Shown piece after piece: positions 9,037-18,674 of a DNA stretch of 64,000 bases. Positions within the stretch are counted from its first letter, which is position 1. Every line of letters begins with the position of its first letter. The translations under genes and the position numbers were made by a program. The notes beneath the pieces are model-generated. The model was given only the letters and a program-made list of their open reading frames with translations, was not told where the DNA came from and searched no databases. This DNA is from CAVVFX01 sp963747535 (GTDB taxonomy: Bacteria > Acidobacteriota > Terriglobia > Bryobacterales > Bryobacteraceae), in contig CAVVFX010000003.1 of the NCBI GenBank assembly GCA_963747535.1, positions 434,001 through 498,000 of the forward strand. Direction: 5' to 3'.

Positions 9037-9113
9037 GGGCCTATAGCTCAGTTGGTTAGAGCGCTTCCTTGACACGGAAGAGGTCAGAGATTCGAGTTCT
9101 CTTAGGCCCACCA
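9037..9113 (+). tRNA. tRNA-Val(GAC)
   Basis: A 77-nt cloverleaf. The acceptor arms GGGCCTA (9037-9043) and TAGGCCC (9103-9109) pair perfectly, discriminator A is at 9110 and CCA is encoded at 9111-9113. The anticodon stem CTTCC/GGAAG encloses TTGACAC, giving anticodon GAC (9071-9073). The T loop TTCGAGT is intact. Confidence 0.97.
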
Positions 9114-9393
9114 CTATTCTTCAAATACTTGCAGGGAATTATCCGTCTGGTCCGGCGTGAGGTCTATTTGAGGTCCAAGGTCCTCCTTTGAGCCGCTAAT
9201 CGACTGGCTCGTGCAGCAACTCGACATACCTCCCTCCTGGATATTTCAGGCTGCGTGGACCAGGCGCCAGGTTGCACGTCCAAACTTTTCGCGAACGCTG
9301 ATCCAATATTCCCCCCAAAGACTACCTGATCTAAAAAAGTCACCACTTAGGCTAACCAATCGGAAATCTCATCGTTCTATAATCAGGCCGTCT

Positions 9394-9615
9394 ATGGGAA
9401 TAGAGAAAACCAACTGCGATCTCTGGCCCGGTTTGCTGTGCGGCCACTTACATGGGTACGCCATCGCGCAATTGATCCAGCAATTGTCCGACAACCTGCT
9501 GCGACGCGCTCGTTTTTATAATCCGACTCCCGACGGTCACAAATATCTGGCAGAAGAGTCAGCTCGTTATCGCCAGGGCACCGGAGCGGTAGTCCGCATC
9601 ATGGGGTTCGCCTGA
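9394..9615 (+). pseudogene. PadR-family regulator remnant with internal deletion
   Basis: The 73-residue frame starts like acidobacterial PadR regulators paired with large permeases (LLCGHLHGYAIAQLIQQLSD) and ends like their C-terminal half (RRARFYNPTPDGHKYLAEE). The middle of the winged helix, normally around GSLYPALHRLE with the N-N motif, is missing, so the DNA-binding fold should not form. It sits immediately upstream of a similarly broken permease gene, which is the usual partner of this regulator type. Confidence 0.7.
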
Positions 9616-9630
9616 TCAAACGGAGAACCC

Positions 9631-12280
9631 ATGCAAGCCGGTTTGAGTTGGAAGCGTTTTCGACGCCGTTTACAGTATTGGCTCGACCACAGCGGGAGGA
9701 ATCGCTTGCTGTGGGAGGAGATGGAATTCCACATCGAGTCAATGATTGACGAACTCGTCGCGCAAGGCATGTCGAAGACGGAAGCGCGCGCCGCGGCTCA
9801 CAGAAAGTTTGGCAATATGACACAAAAATCGGAAGAAGCTCGCTCCACCTGGATCGCACGCTGGATGAGCGATCTCATCGCAGGACCTACACCATTCGTT
9901 TCGCGGCATGCGGCGCGATGCCGGATTTACGGCGTTTACAATTCTCATCGCCGGCCTCGGCATCGGAGCCAGTTCCACCGTCTTCAGTGTGGTCAATGCG
10001 CTGCTCCTGCGCCCGCTCCCGTTTCGCGATCCAGGACGGCTGGTATGGATTTCCAACGGCAACGACTACGGCGCCACCCAAGCCGAACACTATTCGGACC
10101 TCCGGGAGTTGAACCAATCATTCTCCGATCTGGCGGGTTGGTCAGGATTCTACCGCGCGGGCGACAACGAACTGACGGGAATCGGCGAACCCGAGCGTCT
10201 CACCAGCGTTCCCGTGACCGGGAACTTGTTCGCGCTTGCTGGGTGTCGAACCCGCAATCGGAAGATCGTTCACCACCGAGGAGTGCCAGGGGAAGTATTC
10301 CGCTCCGCCTGCCCTGCTGTTGAGCCACAACTTTTGGCGGCGGCGATTTGCTTCCGACCCCAACGTGGTTGGCCGGAAGCTGATTTTGAACAATCGGCCG
10401 GTGACCGTGGTGGGCGTGCTGCCCGCGTCCTTCGATTTCGCGAGCGTCTTTGCTCCGGGCACTCCGATCGATATCTTTATTCCCTGGCCGCTGAAGGACA
10501 AGGCAAAACCCTCGGGAAACACCATGAAGGTCATCGGGAGACTGAAGCCTGGCGCGACGGTGCGGAGCGCGCAGGCTGAGTTCACGATGCTGGGGAAACA
10601 ACTTGAGGAGCCAGCATCCGGAACGGAACCCGATCACTCCGACGGCTGGTCCCATTGGCGCAACATGTGAGCGGAGGGGTGAGGCCGGCTCTCGTTCGTG
10701 CTGGCCTGCGCGGTTGGTGTAGTGATGTTGATTGTGTGCGCGAATCTTTCGAATCTGCAATTGGCGAGGTTAGGCACGCGGCAAAAGGAAATGGCGATGC
10801 GGGCGGCGTTAGGAGCCGGACGTTCCCGGCTGCTGCGGCAGATGCTTACCGAGAGCGTGGCGCTCTCGTGTTGCGGTGCGGTCTTGGGACTGGTCCTCGC
10901 AGTGGCCGGCACGCGCGAACTGGCGCATCTCCATGCATTCAATCTTCCTTTGCTCGAAAGCGTTCGGATCGATGGGAGCGCGCTCCTTTTCACCTTGCTG
11001 GCGGCGGTCGCTTCCGGCGTACTCTTTGGCCTGCTGCCGGCATTACGGGTCACCGTGCTCTCCCTTCGCGAAGGCATGCAAGATGGCAGCCGCGGATCGA
11101 GCGGCGGCAAGCGGCATGCCTGGATCCGCGATGGACTGGTGGTTTCCGAACTCGCCTTCGCCTGCATCCTGCTGGTCGGCGCGGGGCTGCTGATTCGGAG
11201 CTTTCTCCGCGTCCTCGACGTCAATCTGGGATTTCAACCGGAGCGGGCGGCCGCGCTGAGGATTGACCCGAGTTTCCGGATCTCCAGTTTCGCGCAGCAG
11301 AACTCTTTTATCGACGATGTGCTGAACCGCGCCCGCTCTGTCCCCGGCATTGTGGCGGCCGGGATTACCGACGTCCTGCCGCTGCGCGACGACCGCTCTT
11401 GGGCTGTTTCTGCCGTAGGACAGGTTTACGGGAAGGGCCACCCGCCGCCAGAGCCATTCATTCGCGTTGTGAGCGACGGGTATTTCGAGGCGGCAGGAAT
11501 TCCGTTGCGGTCGGGAAGAGACATTCACAGAGAGGGATCGCGCATCGAGCGATCGCGTCGTGGTGGTCAATGAGACACTGGCCCGGACGCTCTGGCCGGG
11601 CCAGAACCCACTGGGACAGATGATCACGACGGATGGGGGACGGAGGGTCGTCGGCGTAGTCGCCGACGTCCGTCACGAAGCTCTGGAAAAGGCGGGCGGG
11701 CCGGAAATGTATCTGCCGATGCGGCAAACCGGGGACTACGCGGCCATGCAACTGGTCGTGCGAACCGCGCTTCCACCGGATAGTCTGGCGGCAGGGATTC
11801 GAACGGCTCTGCGGCCAATCGACCCCAATCTGCCGGTCCGCGAGTTTGTGACGTTCCAGGATCTGGTCGACAGAGCGGTTTCACCGCGGCGGTTCCTGGT
11901 GCTGTTACTGGCCGGATTCGCGGCTTTCGCCTTGATCCTCGCTTCCCTGGGGATCTACGCCGTGATTTCGTTTTCGGTAAGTCAGCGAGTGCAGGAAATT
12001 GGAATTCGGATGGCGCTGGGAGCGTCCGCCACTAGACCTGCAACGCCGCATCGTGCTCCGGACGCTTGGATTGGCCGCTTTAGGTCTCGCGTTGGGAATG
12101 GCAGGGTCGCGAGTTTTGTCGAGCGCGCTGGGCAGCCTGTTGTTTGGGATAACGACCGGCGACCCGGTGACATTTATCGAGGTGGGAACGCTTCTGATCG
12201 CGGTCGCCGCCGTCGCTGGGTATATTCCCGCCTGGAGGGCGTCCCGGATTGATCCGATGGTCGCATTGCGATCGATTTGA
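9631..12280 (+). pseudogene. Decayed FtsX/MacB-like orphan permease (ADOP type)
   Basis: The region translates, across three frames, into a nearly full-length acidobacterial orphan permease of roughly 870 residues. It begins with the cytoplasmic domain (WEEMEFHIESMIDELVAQGM), then FTILIAGLGIGASSTVFSV with the first helix, the MacB-like periplasmic core (FWRRRFASDPNVVGRKL), the central FtsX unit (NLSNLQLARLGTRQKEMAMR) and the C-terminal FtsX unit ending PAWRASRIDPMVALRSI. Frame changes occur near 9890, 10235, 10690, 11555 and 12035, and there are stop codons at 10668 and 10680. Five or more independent lesions indicate true decay. Intact homologues are efflux-type permeases without an attached ATPase. 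Confidence 0.88.
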
Positions 12281-12483
12281 ACGGAAGGAAGGGAGCGCCT
12301 TCGTGAGACGCTTCTCGCGGGCCCTGGCCGACGACCATCCTGAGGTGGAACAGTTCGTCGCCTTCTTACGAAAGAGGCGAAAAACATTCCGGAGACGAGA
12401 TGTTCCGTTCCCAAATAGCCGTCGAATCTACCCTAGTACCTAAAGTAATCCTCTAGCTCTTCCGATAGAAGGGTGAGTTAAAT

Positions 12484-13152
12484 ATGGGCAAGATAAAAAT
12501 CATACTCGCTGATCCTCACCCTCTCTTTCGTGAAGGCACCCGGCTGCTGCTTTCACAGAATCCAGACATGGAAATTGTCGCGGCCGTTGACAACTCCGAT
12601 GCCGTGCCGGACCTCCTCGAGACGGCGCCCGCCCGAATCGTTCTGATGGACGCCGTGATGCCCGGCTGCAGTCCGATGCAGACCGCGCGGTCGATTCGCA
12701 AGCGATTTCCCGGGACGCGCGTCGCCTTTCTCACGGCTTATGCCGACGAGGACTACCTGATCGACGCCCTCGACGCCGGGGCATCCGGCTACATTCTGAA
12801 AGAAAGCAGTCCCGGGGACCTCGCCATCGCTCTGACAGAAATCGAAAACGGCGGTACCTGGGTGAGTCCGCGGATGTTGTCACGCTTGGTGCAGGACTAC
12901 CGTAGCAGGGGCGCCGCTCAGTCTGTACCTCAGTCGCGCTCCGCCACTCTTACGCCTCGCGAGAAGGAGGTTCTAAAGTTACTCGCCGAGGGATCGCGCG
13001 TGAAAGAAGTGGCCAACAGTTTAAAATTGAGCGTCAAGACCATCGAGGCGCACAAATTCAATCTCATGCGGAAGCTCGATATTCACAACAAAGCGCAACT
13101 GGTCCAGTACGCCTTCCAGAAGAAGATTATTCCGCTCCACTCCGTGGCTTGA
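12484..13152 (+). CDS. NarL/FixJ-type response regulator
   Basis: A 222-residue two-component regulator. The receiver domain (residues 4-120) has the phosphoacceptor D56 in VLMDAVMPG, the acidic pocket ADPHP and the conserved lysine in YILKESSPG. The LuxR-type helix-turn-helix (about 155-210: LTPREKEVLKLLAEG, SVKTIEAHKFNLMRKL) binds DNA. No sensor kinase gene is adjacent, so it is an orphan regulator; the target is unknown. Upstream spacing from the dead permease suggests its own promoter. A strong hairpin follows at 13186. Confidence 0.93.
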   Translation: MGKIKIILADPHPLFREGTRLLLSQNPDMEIVAAVDNSDAVPDLLETAPARIVLMDAVMPGCSPMQTARSIRKRFPGTRVAFLTAYADEDYLIDALDAGASGYILKESSPGDLAIALTEIENGGTWVSPRMLSRLVQDYRSRGAAQSVPQSRSATLTPREKEVLKLLAEGSRVKEVANSLKLSVKTIEAHKFNLMRKLDIHNKAQLVQYAFQKKIIPLHSVA

Positions 13153-13185
13153 TCTTGCATTGACAGACTTCGAAATGATCGGGTC

Positions 13186-13213
13186 GAGTGACGGGGATTG
13201 CGCCCCGTCACTC
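13186..13213 (+). terminator. Hairpin after the response regulator gene
   Basis: Arms GAGTGACGGGG (13186-13196) and CCCCGTCACTC (13203-13213) pair perfectly around a 6-base loop, 33 bases after the stop codon. Only two T residues follow, so intrinsic termination is plausible but not certain. Confidence 0.6.
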
Positions 13214-13539
13214 TTCCGCACCACCGGATGTGCGGTTTTCCGCATCCGGCGGTTGAAACAAGCGTTTTAGCAACCCGCCGCCAATCCCTCTCGCGATAGA
13301 TTCTGCCCGTGCCGGGCATGCTGGGGCGGCCCGCTGGGTAGCGGCCAGGTCTGCGGCCCGGTCTGTCACCTTCGGTATACTGCAGATGCAATGCAAGTCG
13401 CATCTTCTCCCCAGCCGTATGACGGCGTGATTGTCGGTTCCGGCCAGAATCCGACTCTGACCATGATGGCCCTGACCGTGCGAACCTGCGACTGCTTCAC
13501 CCGTGAGTATGCACTGAGGGCATAGAGGCCGAACTGACG
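13214..13539. other. Intergenic region with a second hairpin and a possible oxidoreductase relic
   Basis: A second, bulged hairpin (CCGGATGTGCGG with CCGCATCCGG) lies at about 13223-13248. A 44-codon frame at 13391-13525 contains YDGVIVGSGQN, reminiscent of the dinucleotide-binding start of phytoene-desaturase-type oxidoreductases, but it stops at once; at best it is a relic. No other gene is visible here. Confidence 0.4.
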
Positions 13540-13758
13540 ATGGGCTACGCGCTATATCGCAAAGACAGAGTCCTATGGGCCGCCGGTACCCACGAGTACC
13601 GGCCTATGGGTGTCGCAGCCATCGCGGCCACGGACCTGTTTCGTCCTCGCGACTTCAAGCCGGCGATCAAGGCGCCGCCCGAAAACCAGGTCGAGTTCCT
13701 GGGCTTTTTCGCGTCCATTGTGGACTTGAACGACTATCTGACCCGGCAGCGAGGTTGA
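13540..13758 (+). CDS. Small hypothetical protein
   Basis: A 72-residue frame that I do not recognise (MGYALYRKDRVLWAAGTHEY...). GAGG lies about 10 bases ahead of the ATG, and the frame ends 7 bases before the alkyltransferase-like gene, which suggests co-transcription. Composition is like that of the neighbouring genes. It could be the remains of a larger gene. Confidence 0.35.
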   Translation: MGYALYRKDRVLWAAGTHEYRPMGVAAIAATDLFRPRDFKPAIKAPPENQVEFLGFFASIVDLNDYLTRQRG

Positions 13759-13765
13759 ACGCCGG

Positions 13766-14086
13766 ATGTTCGAGAAAATCCAGTCAGTGGTCCGGCGAAT
13801 TCCAAGGGGCAAGGTGGCCACTTACGGCGCCGTCGCCGAAGCAGCGGGATTCCCCGGCGCCAGCCGCCAGGTAGTATGGGCTTTGCGGGCGGCTAAAGCG
13901 CCGCTGCCGTGGCATCGCGTAGTCGGCGCTGGCGGGAAGATTCTGTTGCCTGGAGAATCGGGCCAGGAACAACGCCTCCGCCTGGCGAATGAACGCGTGA
14001 AGTTTGTTGGCAGCCGCGTCGACCTCTCGCGCCACGACGCCGCCTTGAGCCGCGATCATAAGAAGGTGAAAGAAACGCATGATTAG
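13766..14086 (+). CDS. Alkyltransferase-like protein (MGMT fold with Trp in place of catalytic Cys)
   Basis: A 106-residue protein of the O6-alkylguanine-DNA alkyltransferase fold. The DNA-binding helix-turn-helix region GKVATYGAVAEAAGFPGASR is followed by PWHRVVGAGGKI, where active transferases have PCHRV. W49 thus replaces the alkyl-accepting cysteine, which is the hallmark of ATL proteins (E. coli YbaZ, S. pombe Atl1). These bind and flip O6-alkylguanine and hand the lesion to nucleotide excision repair instead of repairing it directly. Length fits ATLs. It probably starts at the ATG at 13766. Confidence 0.92.
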   Translation: MFEKIQSVVRRIPRGKVATYGAVAEAAGFPGASRQVVWALRAAKAPLPWHRVVGAGGKILLPGESGQEQRLRLANERVKFVGSRVDLSRHDAALSRDHKKVKETHD

Positions 14087-14111
14087 CCGCCGTTGGGCAA
14101 GAGCTCTGTCT

Positions 14112-14145
14112 TCAATCCGCGTTCATCTGCGTTCATCTGCGGCTG
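14112..14145. repeat. Dispersed CCGCGTTCATCTGCGTTCATCTGCGG-type repeat copy
   Basis: Two direct GCGTTCATCT units followed by GCGG. This is a member of the family also present at 4951, 25156, 57946 and 60993. It lies just after the ATL gene. Confidence 0.6.
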
Positions 14146-14329
14146 GGATTTCTTCACCGCTTCTTAGGAACCGCGTAGCAATAACTTCACATTCTGTTGG
14201 AGGCGCATGGTTCGGCGTCGTGGCACAGACACTTGTGTCTGCTGGATCGAGACTCGTCTCGATCCTCCCCGGAGTGGCTCATCGCTGCCAAGTTATTTTT
14301 GCGCCAGCCCTTAGGGGCGGTTGCGCGCC
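14146..14329. other. Intergenic region with two short hairpins
   Basis: CAGACACTTGTGTCTG and GATCGAGACTCGTCTCGATC (about 14225-14263) are self-complementary. They follow one another directly, like a small structured repeat. The function is unknown. GGGGCG just before 14330 may serve the next gene as ribosome binding site. Confidence 0.45.
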
Positions 14330-15739
14330 ATGAGAAAGACCGCCTACGTCATCGGGTCCGGACCCAACGGCCTGACCGCCGCAATCCAACTGGCTCGCGC
14401 CGGGTGGACCGTCACCGTGCTCGAAGCCCAACCTACCATCGGCGGCGGCACGCGCTCTTTGCCTTTGACCCTTCCGGGCTTCCTGCACGATGTCTGTTCC
14501 GCCATCCATCCAATGGGCGTCAGTTCACCGGTGTTCGCGACATTTCCGCTTGCCAGGCACGGTCTGAAGTGGATTCACTCGCCCGCTCCGCTGGCGCATC
14601 CGCTGGATGACGGGTCCGCTGCCATGCTGGAAAGGTCGCTCGAAGAAACCTGCCTCGGGTTGGGGAGCGATGGTTCCTCTTACCGTCGCGCCATCTATCC
14701 GCTGGTCCGCTACTGGAGTACCCTGGCGGACGAGATCCTGCGCCCGCTGCATTTCCCGGCGCATCCTTACCTCTTCGCACGATTCGGGATACTCGCTCCC
14801 TGGCCCGCGACCGCGACGGCCCGCGTGCTGTTCAAAACCGCGGCTGCGAGGGCGTTGTTCTCCGGCGTAGCGGCACATTCCGTCATGCCGCTCGAGTATC
14901 CGGGATCCGCGGCCATCGCGTGGCCCCTCATCTTCGCTGCGCACGCGGTCGGCTGGCCGCTGCCAAAAGGCGGATCGCAGTCGATCGCCGATGCGCTGGC
15001 CTCCTACTTCGCCTCGCTGGGTGGCGTTATCGCGAACAACACGACCGTCCGATCCCTCGACGAACTCCGCGACGCATCGGCCGTTCTGTGCGACGTCACC
15101 CCGCGTCAGTTGCTGGCGATTGCGGGCGACGCCCTTCCGCGCCACTATCGGCGGAAGCTGGAAGCCTATCGCTACGGTCCCGGAGTCTTTAAGCTGGATT
15201 GGGCCTTAAACGCGCCCATCCCCTGGAAGTCGCCGGAATGCGCCCGGGCCGCAACCGTTCATCTCGGCGGCACCATGGCAGAGATTGCCGCCTCGGAACG
15301 CGCGGCATTCAACGGGAGGATCGATAAACGTCCCTTCGTATTAATCGCGCAACCGAGTCTTTTCGACGCGTCGCGAGCTCCGGAGGGCCAACATACGGCC
15401 TGGGGCTACTGTCACGTGCCAAATGGCTCCAAAGAGGACATGACGGGCTGCATCGAGGCGCAGGTTGAACGCTTCGCGCCCGGTTTCCGGTCGACCATTC
15501 TCGCGCGCTCCACCATGACGCCGGCCGATCTCGAACACCACAATGCGAATCTCGTCGGCGGCGATATTGGCGGCGGCCGGCTCGGCTTCAAGCAGCTCTT
15601 CGTGCGTCCGACAGCGAGTCTCTACCGAACGCCGCTCAAACGGCTGTATCTTTGTTCGTCCTCGACGCCCCCCGGCGGAGGAGTGCATGGGATGTGCGGT
15701 TATAACGCCGTGCAATGTGTCTTGCACGACGAACCGTAA
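14330..15739 (+). CDS. Phytoene-desaturase-like FAD-dependent oxidoreductase
   Basis: A 469-residue amine-oxidase/CrtI-type flavoprotein. The N terminus has the Rossmann motif VIGSGPNGLTAAIQLARAG followed by LEAQPTIGGGTRS, which bind FAD. The C terminus has the family element TPPGGGVHGMCGYNA. The overall layout matches CrtI-like/NAD(P)-binding phytoene dehydrogenase relatives of about 500 residues. No other carotenoid genes are adjacent, so the substrate is unknown. The ATG at 14330 is preferred to a TTG at 14321 because of its distance from AGGGGCGG. Confidence 0.85.
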   Translation: MRKTAYVIGSGPNGLTAAIQLARAGWTVTVLEAQPTIGGGTRSLPLTLPGFLHDVCSAIHPMGVSSPVFATFPLARHGLKWIHSPAPLAHPLDDGSAAMLERSLEETCLGLGSDGSSYRRAIYPLVRYWSTLADEILRPLHFPAHPYLFARFGILAPWPATATARVLFKTAAARALFSGVAAHSVMPLEYPGSAAIAWPLIFAAHAVGWPLPKGGSQSIADALASYFASLGGVIANNTTVRSLDELRDASAVLCDVTPRQLLAIAGDALPRHYRRKLEAYRYGPGVFKLDWALNAPIPWKSPECARAATVHLGGTMAEIAASERAAFNGRIDKRPFVLIAQPSLFDASRAPEGQHTAWGYCHVPNGSKEDMTGCIEAQVERFAPGFRSTILARSTMTPADLEHHNANLVGGDIGGGRLGFKQLFVRPTASLYRTPLKRLYLCSSSTPPGGGVHGMCGYNAVQCVLHDEP

Positions 15740-15758
15740 CACCGTCGCAACCAATCTT

Positions 15759-15810
15759 CCGTAGGGCAGACCATCGTTTTTCGTGGTCTGCCCGGCTGCG
15801 CAGCAGCCGT
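15759..15810. repeat. Two-hairpin REP-like repeat copy
   Basis: CCGTAGGGCAGACCATCG pairs with TGGTCTGCCC, followed by a second palindrome GGCTGCGCAGCAGCC. It sits between convergent genes. Nearly identical copies are at 18595 and 30287. Confidence 0.85.
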
Positions 15811-15829
15811 TTCAGCAACCCTGGACCGC

Positions 15830-16465
15830 TTAGCCCAACTCATTCAAAAACGGGTTGTGCTCCTTTTCGCGTGCGATAGTAGTGTTGGCGCCATGCCCTG
15901 GGATCACCAGGGTTTCCTCCGGCAGCGTCAGCAGCTTGTCACGAATCGAGGCGATCTCCTGATGGAAGTTTCCTCCCGGGAGATCCGTCCGGCCGATGCT
16001 GTCGCGAAACAAAGTATCGCCGGCGAGCACTTTGTTCTCCGACGGAATCCACAGGCTGATGCTGCCGGGTGTGTGTCCGGGAGTGTGAAGAACATGAAAG
16101 CTTGTCCCGGCCAGCGAGATCACATCTCCATCGCGCGCAGCGACATCGACGCCCGGATCCACGGGCGTGGCGATACCAAGCCACGCAGCCTGCATCGCAA
16201 GGTTGCCGGCAAGGAAGCGATCGTTCTCATTCATGTATACTGGCGCTCCCGTCGACTTCTTCAGCTTCTCCGCGCCTCCAATGTGATCGATATGAGCATG
16301 CGTGATGACGATAGCCGTTACCCGCAAGTGGTGACGGTCGAGAATGGCTTGGATATCCGAGAGGTCGTCGCCCGGATCGAACACTATGGCTTCTCGCGTG
16401 GTTTCGTCGCCGAAGATCGAGCAGTTGCACTGCAGCGACCCAACCGGCAAAATTTCGTGGATCAT
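15830..16465 (-). CDS. MBL-fold metallohydrolase, glyoxalase-II-like
   Basis: A 211-residue metallo-beta-lactamase-fold hydrolase. Metal ligands are visible as THAHIDH (H56, H58, D60, H61), the histidine in HTPGHTPGS, the aspartate in AGDTLF and the histidine in IPGHG. This set matches the short GloB-like family (hydroxyacylglutathione hydrolase-related thioesterases), although length is below classical GloB, which has an extra C-terminal domain. A cytoplasmic thioester hydrolase is likely; the physiological thiol is not known. Confidence 0.9.
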   Translation of the reverse strand: MIHEILPVGSLQCNCSIFGDETTREAIVFDPGDDLSDIQAILDRHHLRVTAIVITHAHIDHIGGAEKLKKSTGAPVYMNENDRFLAGNLAMQAAWLGIATPVDPGVDVAARDGDVISLAGTSFHVLHTPGHTPGSISLWIPSENKVLAGDTLFRDSIGRTDLPGGNFHQEIASIRDKLLTLPEETLVIPGHGANTTIAREKEHNPFLNELG

Positions 16466-16494
16466 CTCATTGCATCGTAGCGTGAATTCACGTC

Positions 16495-16914
16495 ATGATA
16501 GCGGCAATGGACATAATGAGCGTTTTGAATGTTACGATGCGTTGGCTGCATATCTCCTCCATGACGGTACTCGTCGGTGGACTGCTCTTTCTCTGGATCG
16601 GCTTTGATGAAGGCGATGGGCCGGTATCGGCTCGCGCGGCCGGAGCCTACCGGCCGCTGTTCCTGCTGGCCGCCGCCCTCGTGCTCATTTCCGGAATCTA
16701 CAACTTTCTTCACAAGATGCAAACCGCGGTGCTGACGCCAACCTATCACGCGGTGATCGGCATCAAGCTTCTGCTGGTTCTGCACGTACTGGCGGCCGGC
16801 TTTCTCGCCACCCGCGCATCGAACCCCAAGAGGCGCCGTCAGGCGGCCGGCGCGGCGATCACGGGATTTGTCATCCTGGCGCTCTCGGCCGTATTGCGCA
16901 GCTTAAGTACATAA
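16495..16914 (+). CDS. Four-helix membrane protein, CopD/DUF-type
   Basis: A 139-residue integral membrane protein with hydrophobic segments near residues 17-37, 50-68, 82-103 and 116-135. The first helix contains WLHIS, and the layout resembles the small CopD-related or DUF2269-type membrane proteins that are often annotated as copper resistance proteins. No copper-chelating cluster is obvious, so the role is open. ATG codons at 16495, 16507 and 16516 are all possible starts. It is divergent from the MBL gene across 29 bases. Confidence 0.7.
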   Translation: MIAAMDIMSVLNVTMRWLHISSMTVLVGGLLFLWIGFDEGDGPVSARAAGAYRPLFLLAAALVLISGIYNFLHKMQTAVLTPTYHAVIGIKLLLVLHVLAAGFLATRASNPKRRRQAAGAAITGFVILALSAVLRSLST

Positions 16915-17213
16915 ACTGCTGCGGAAGCCTGTCCGTCTGACGCAGCCTCAATTAGTCGTTCGGCTTGAGAACGTCTCTCATCTTCGCAAGCAGTGTCGAC
17001 CGAATGCCTGCCCTCCACTCGCGTGGCCCGAATCCGCATCCTCTGCAAACCGAAGTGGCCCTCTTTCCCCTTCAGCACGACCTCCGGATCAACACCTTCG
17101 GGCATCCTCCAAAAAGTAGCATCTTCTACATCTCATCACATCCATCGCTTACAAATTCAACCCACCAGCTCGACCCGGCTGCTATGAATAAGTCGTGACA
17201 CGGAGAGGTGTGC

Positions 17214-18674
17214 TCATCTTGCGGCGACCTCAACCGTGGAGTACCAGATATATTGCACCAGCTTCATGAGGCCCTCTTCGGAGATACGTTCGTTGTCGGA
17301 ATGCGCGCCGCTCAGCGGACCGCCGCTCGAGATGCCGCCGACTCCATAGACCTGAACCCCTTTGGCGCGAAGTTGCGCGCCATCGGTCGCGCCGTTCAAC
17401 ATGGCCGGGATGGTCACTCCGTCGGGAAACAGACGCCGGGTAGCGTTTTCGAGCGCCCGGAACATCGCGGTATCGAGACGCGACGGCGCCGCAATAGGGC
17501 GTCCGCCGCCAGGTGGTCCGGCGATCTCGATATTGGGATCGTGAATCACGCTCTTGATCTTCTCGATAAGCTCAGGCAGGCTTTCGTCCGGCAGAACGCG
17601 CACGTCGAGAGTCGCTTCGGCTTCCGACGGCACGACGTTGAAGCGGAACCCGGCTTTCAGGATAGTGGGAGTGATGGTGCTGCGCATCACCGCGAAGTTG
17701 GAAGGCTCGTAGAGGTAGAAGTAGTGTTCGATTCCGGCCGCACGCTTGGGATCGGCCACGTGCAGATAGCGGTCGGACTTTGCCGGACTGCTGATCGAAG
17801 CCATTCGCTCGAAGTAGGCGCGGGTCGTGTCGTTGAGCCGGGCCGGAGGCTGCCAGTCGGAGAACTTCGCTACCGCGGACGCGAGCCGTAGCACCGCGTT
17901 GTCCGGAATCGGTTCGGAGCCATGTCCCGCCGCGCCGTGGGCAATCAGCCGCAGGGTTCGCGGTACCTTCTCGGTGGTCGTGACTTCCACGTAGGGGCGG
18001 GCGTTGGGCTGCACAATCATGTAGCCGCCTTCCACCAGGGCGAACTCAGCGTCGATCGCGGGCCAGTGTTGCTGGATCATGAAGTTGATGCCGACATCGT
18101 TGCCGGTCTCTTCGCCGGCCTCGGAAAGGAAAATGACATCTCGCCCGAGCGGGATCGCGAGGCGCTTGAGGGTGAGCAGAACCATCAGGCCGGCGGTAAG
18201 GTTGTCCTTGTCGTCCGTCGAGCCGCGTCCCCAGATGAAACCGTCTTTGCGGATCGCGCCGAAGGGATCGACGGACCACTTCTCGCGCTGCACTCCGACC
18301 ACATCGCTGTGGCCGAGAATCAGAATCGGACGACCGCTTCCGCTACCCTTGAGAACGGCTACGACATTGGCCCGCGCCGGATCTTTGGCAAAGAGTTGGA
18401 CGGGGATGTGCTCTTTCTCCAGAACTGATTTGACGTATTCGGCGACCTGGGTCTCGTTTCCCGGGGGATTGCTGGTGTCCATGCGCAACACCCTGGTGAA
18501 GTGCGTGAGGGCTTCGTCATGGATAGCATTCCAATCAGGCTCAGCACCCTGAAGGGGCGAAGTGCCGATGAAGATGAGAAGCAAAAACCAGGTTCCGTGG
18601 GGCAGGCCAACGCTTTTTGTGGTCTGTCCGGCTGCGCAGCATCCGCCGTCCGCTCTACAGCGGGATGTTGCCAT
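17214..18674 (-). CDS. M20-family metallopeptidase, exported
   Basis: A 486-residue dinuclear zinc peptidase of the M20 family. Motifs are GHSDVV (H122, D124), GRGSTDDKDN (bridging Asp near 154), SEAGEETG (catalytic E188 and ligand E189) and a C-terminal GAHSDNE histidine. A hydrophobic segment TWFLLLIFIGTSPLQGAEP (about 28-46) looks like a signal peptide, so it acts outside the cytoplasm as a dipeptidase or carboxypeptidase. The ATG at 18674 overlaps the end of the carboxylase gene by 20 bases; the first 25 codons lie in a REP-like repeat, so a TTG start just before LLLIFIG is an alternative. Confidence 0.88.
   Translation of the reverse strand: MATSRCRADGGCCAAGQTTKSVGLPHGTWFLLLIFIGTSPLQGAEPDWNAIHDEALTHFTRVLRMDTSNPPGNETQVAEYVKSVLEKEHIPVQLFAKDPARANVVAVLKGSGSGRPILILGHSDVVGVQREKWSVDPFGAIRKDGFIWGRGSTDDKDNLTAGLMVLLTLKRLAIPLGRDVIFLSEAGEETGNDVGINFMIQQHWPAIDAEFALVEGGYMIVQPNARPYVEVTTTEKVPRTLRLIAHGAAGHGSEPIPDNAVLRLASAVAKFSDWQPPARLNDTTRAYFERMASISSPAKSDRYLHVADPKRAAGIEHYFYLYEPSNFAVMRSTITPTILKAGFRFNVVPSEAEATLDVRVLPDESLPELIEKIKSVIHDPNIEIAGPPGGGRPIAAPSRLDTAMFRALENATRRLFPDGVTIPAMLNGATDGAQLRAKGVQVYGVGGISSGGPLSGAHSDNERISEEGLMKLVQYIWYSTVEVAAR
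18595..18648. repeat. REP-like repeat copy at the 5' end of the M20 peptidase gene
   Basis: CCGTGGGGCAGGCCAACG, TTTTTGTGGTCTGTCC and GGCTGCGCAGCATCC match the copies at 15759 and 30287. It overlaps the first codons of the peptidase gene. Confidence 0.8.

Noticed and set aside
13214..13270. Group II intron remnant
   Set aside because: The hairpins near 13186-13248 are suggestive, but no domain V or reverse transcriptase sequence is visible.
16839..17105. Minus-strand frame with MPEGVDPEVVLKGKEG, similar to an Hsp20 fragment
   Set aside because: Only one short stretch resembles Hsp20, the rest does not, and it overlaps the end of the membrane protein gene; not enough to call.
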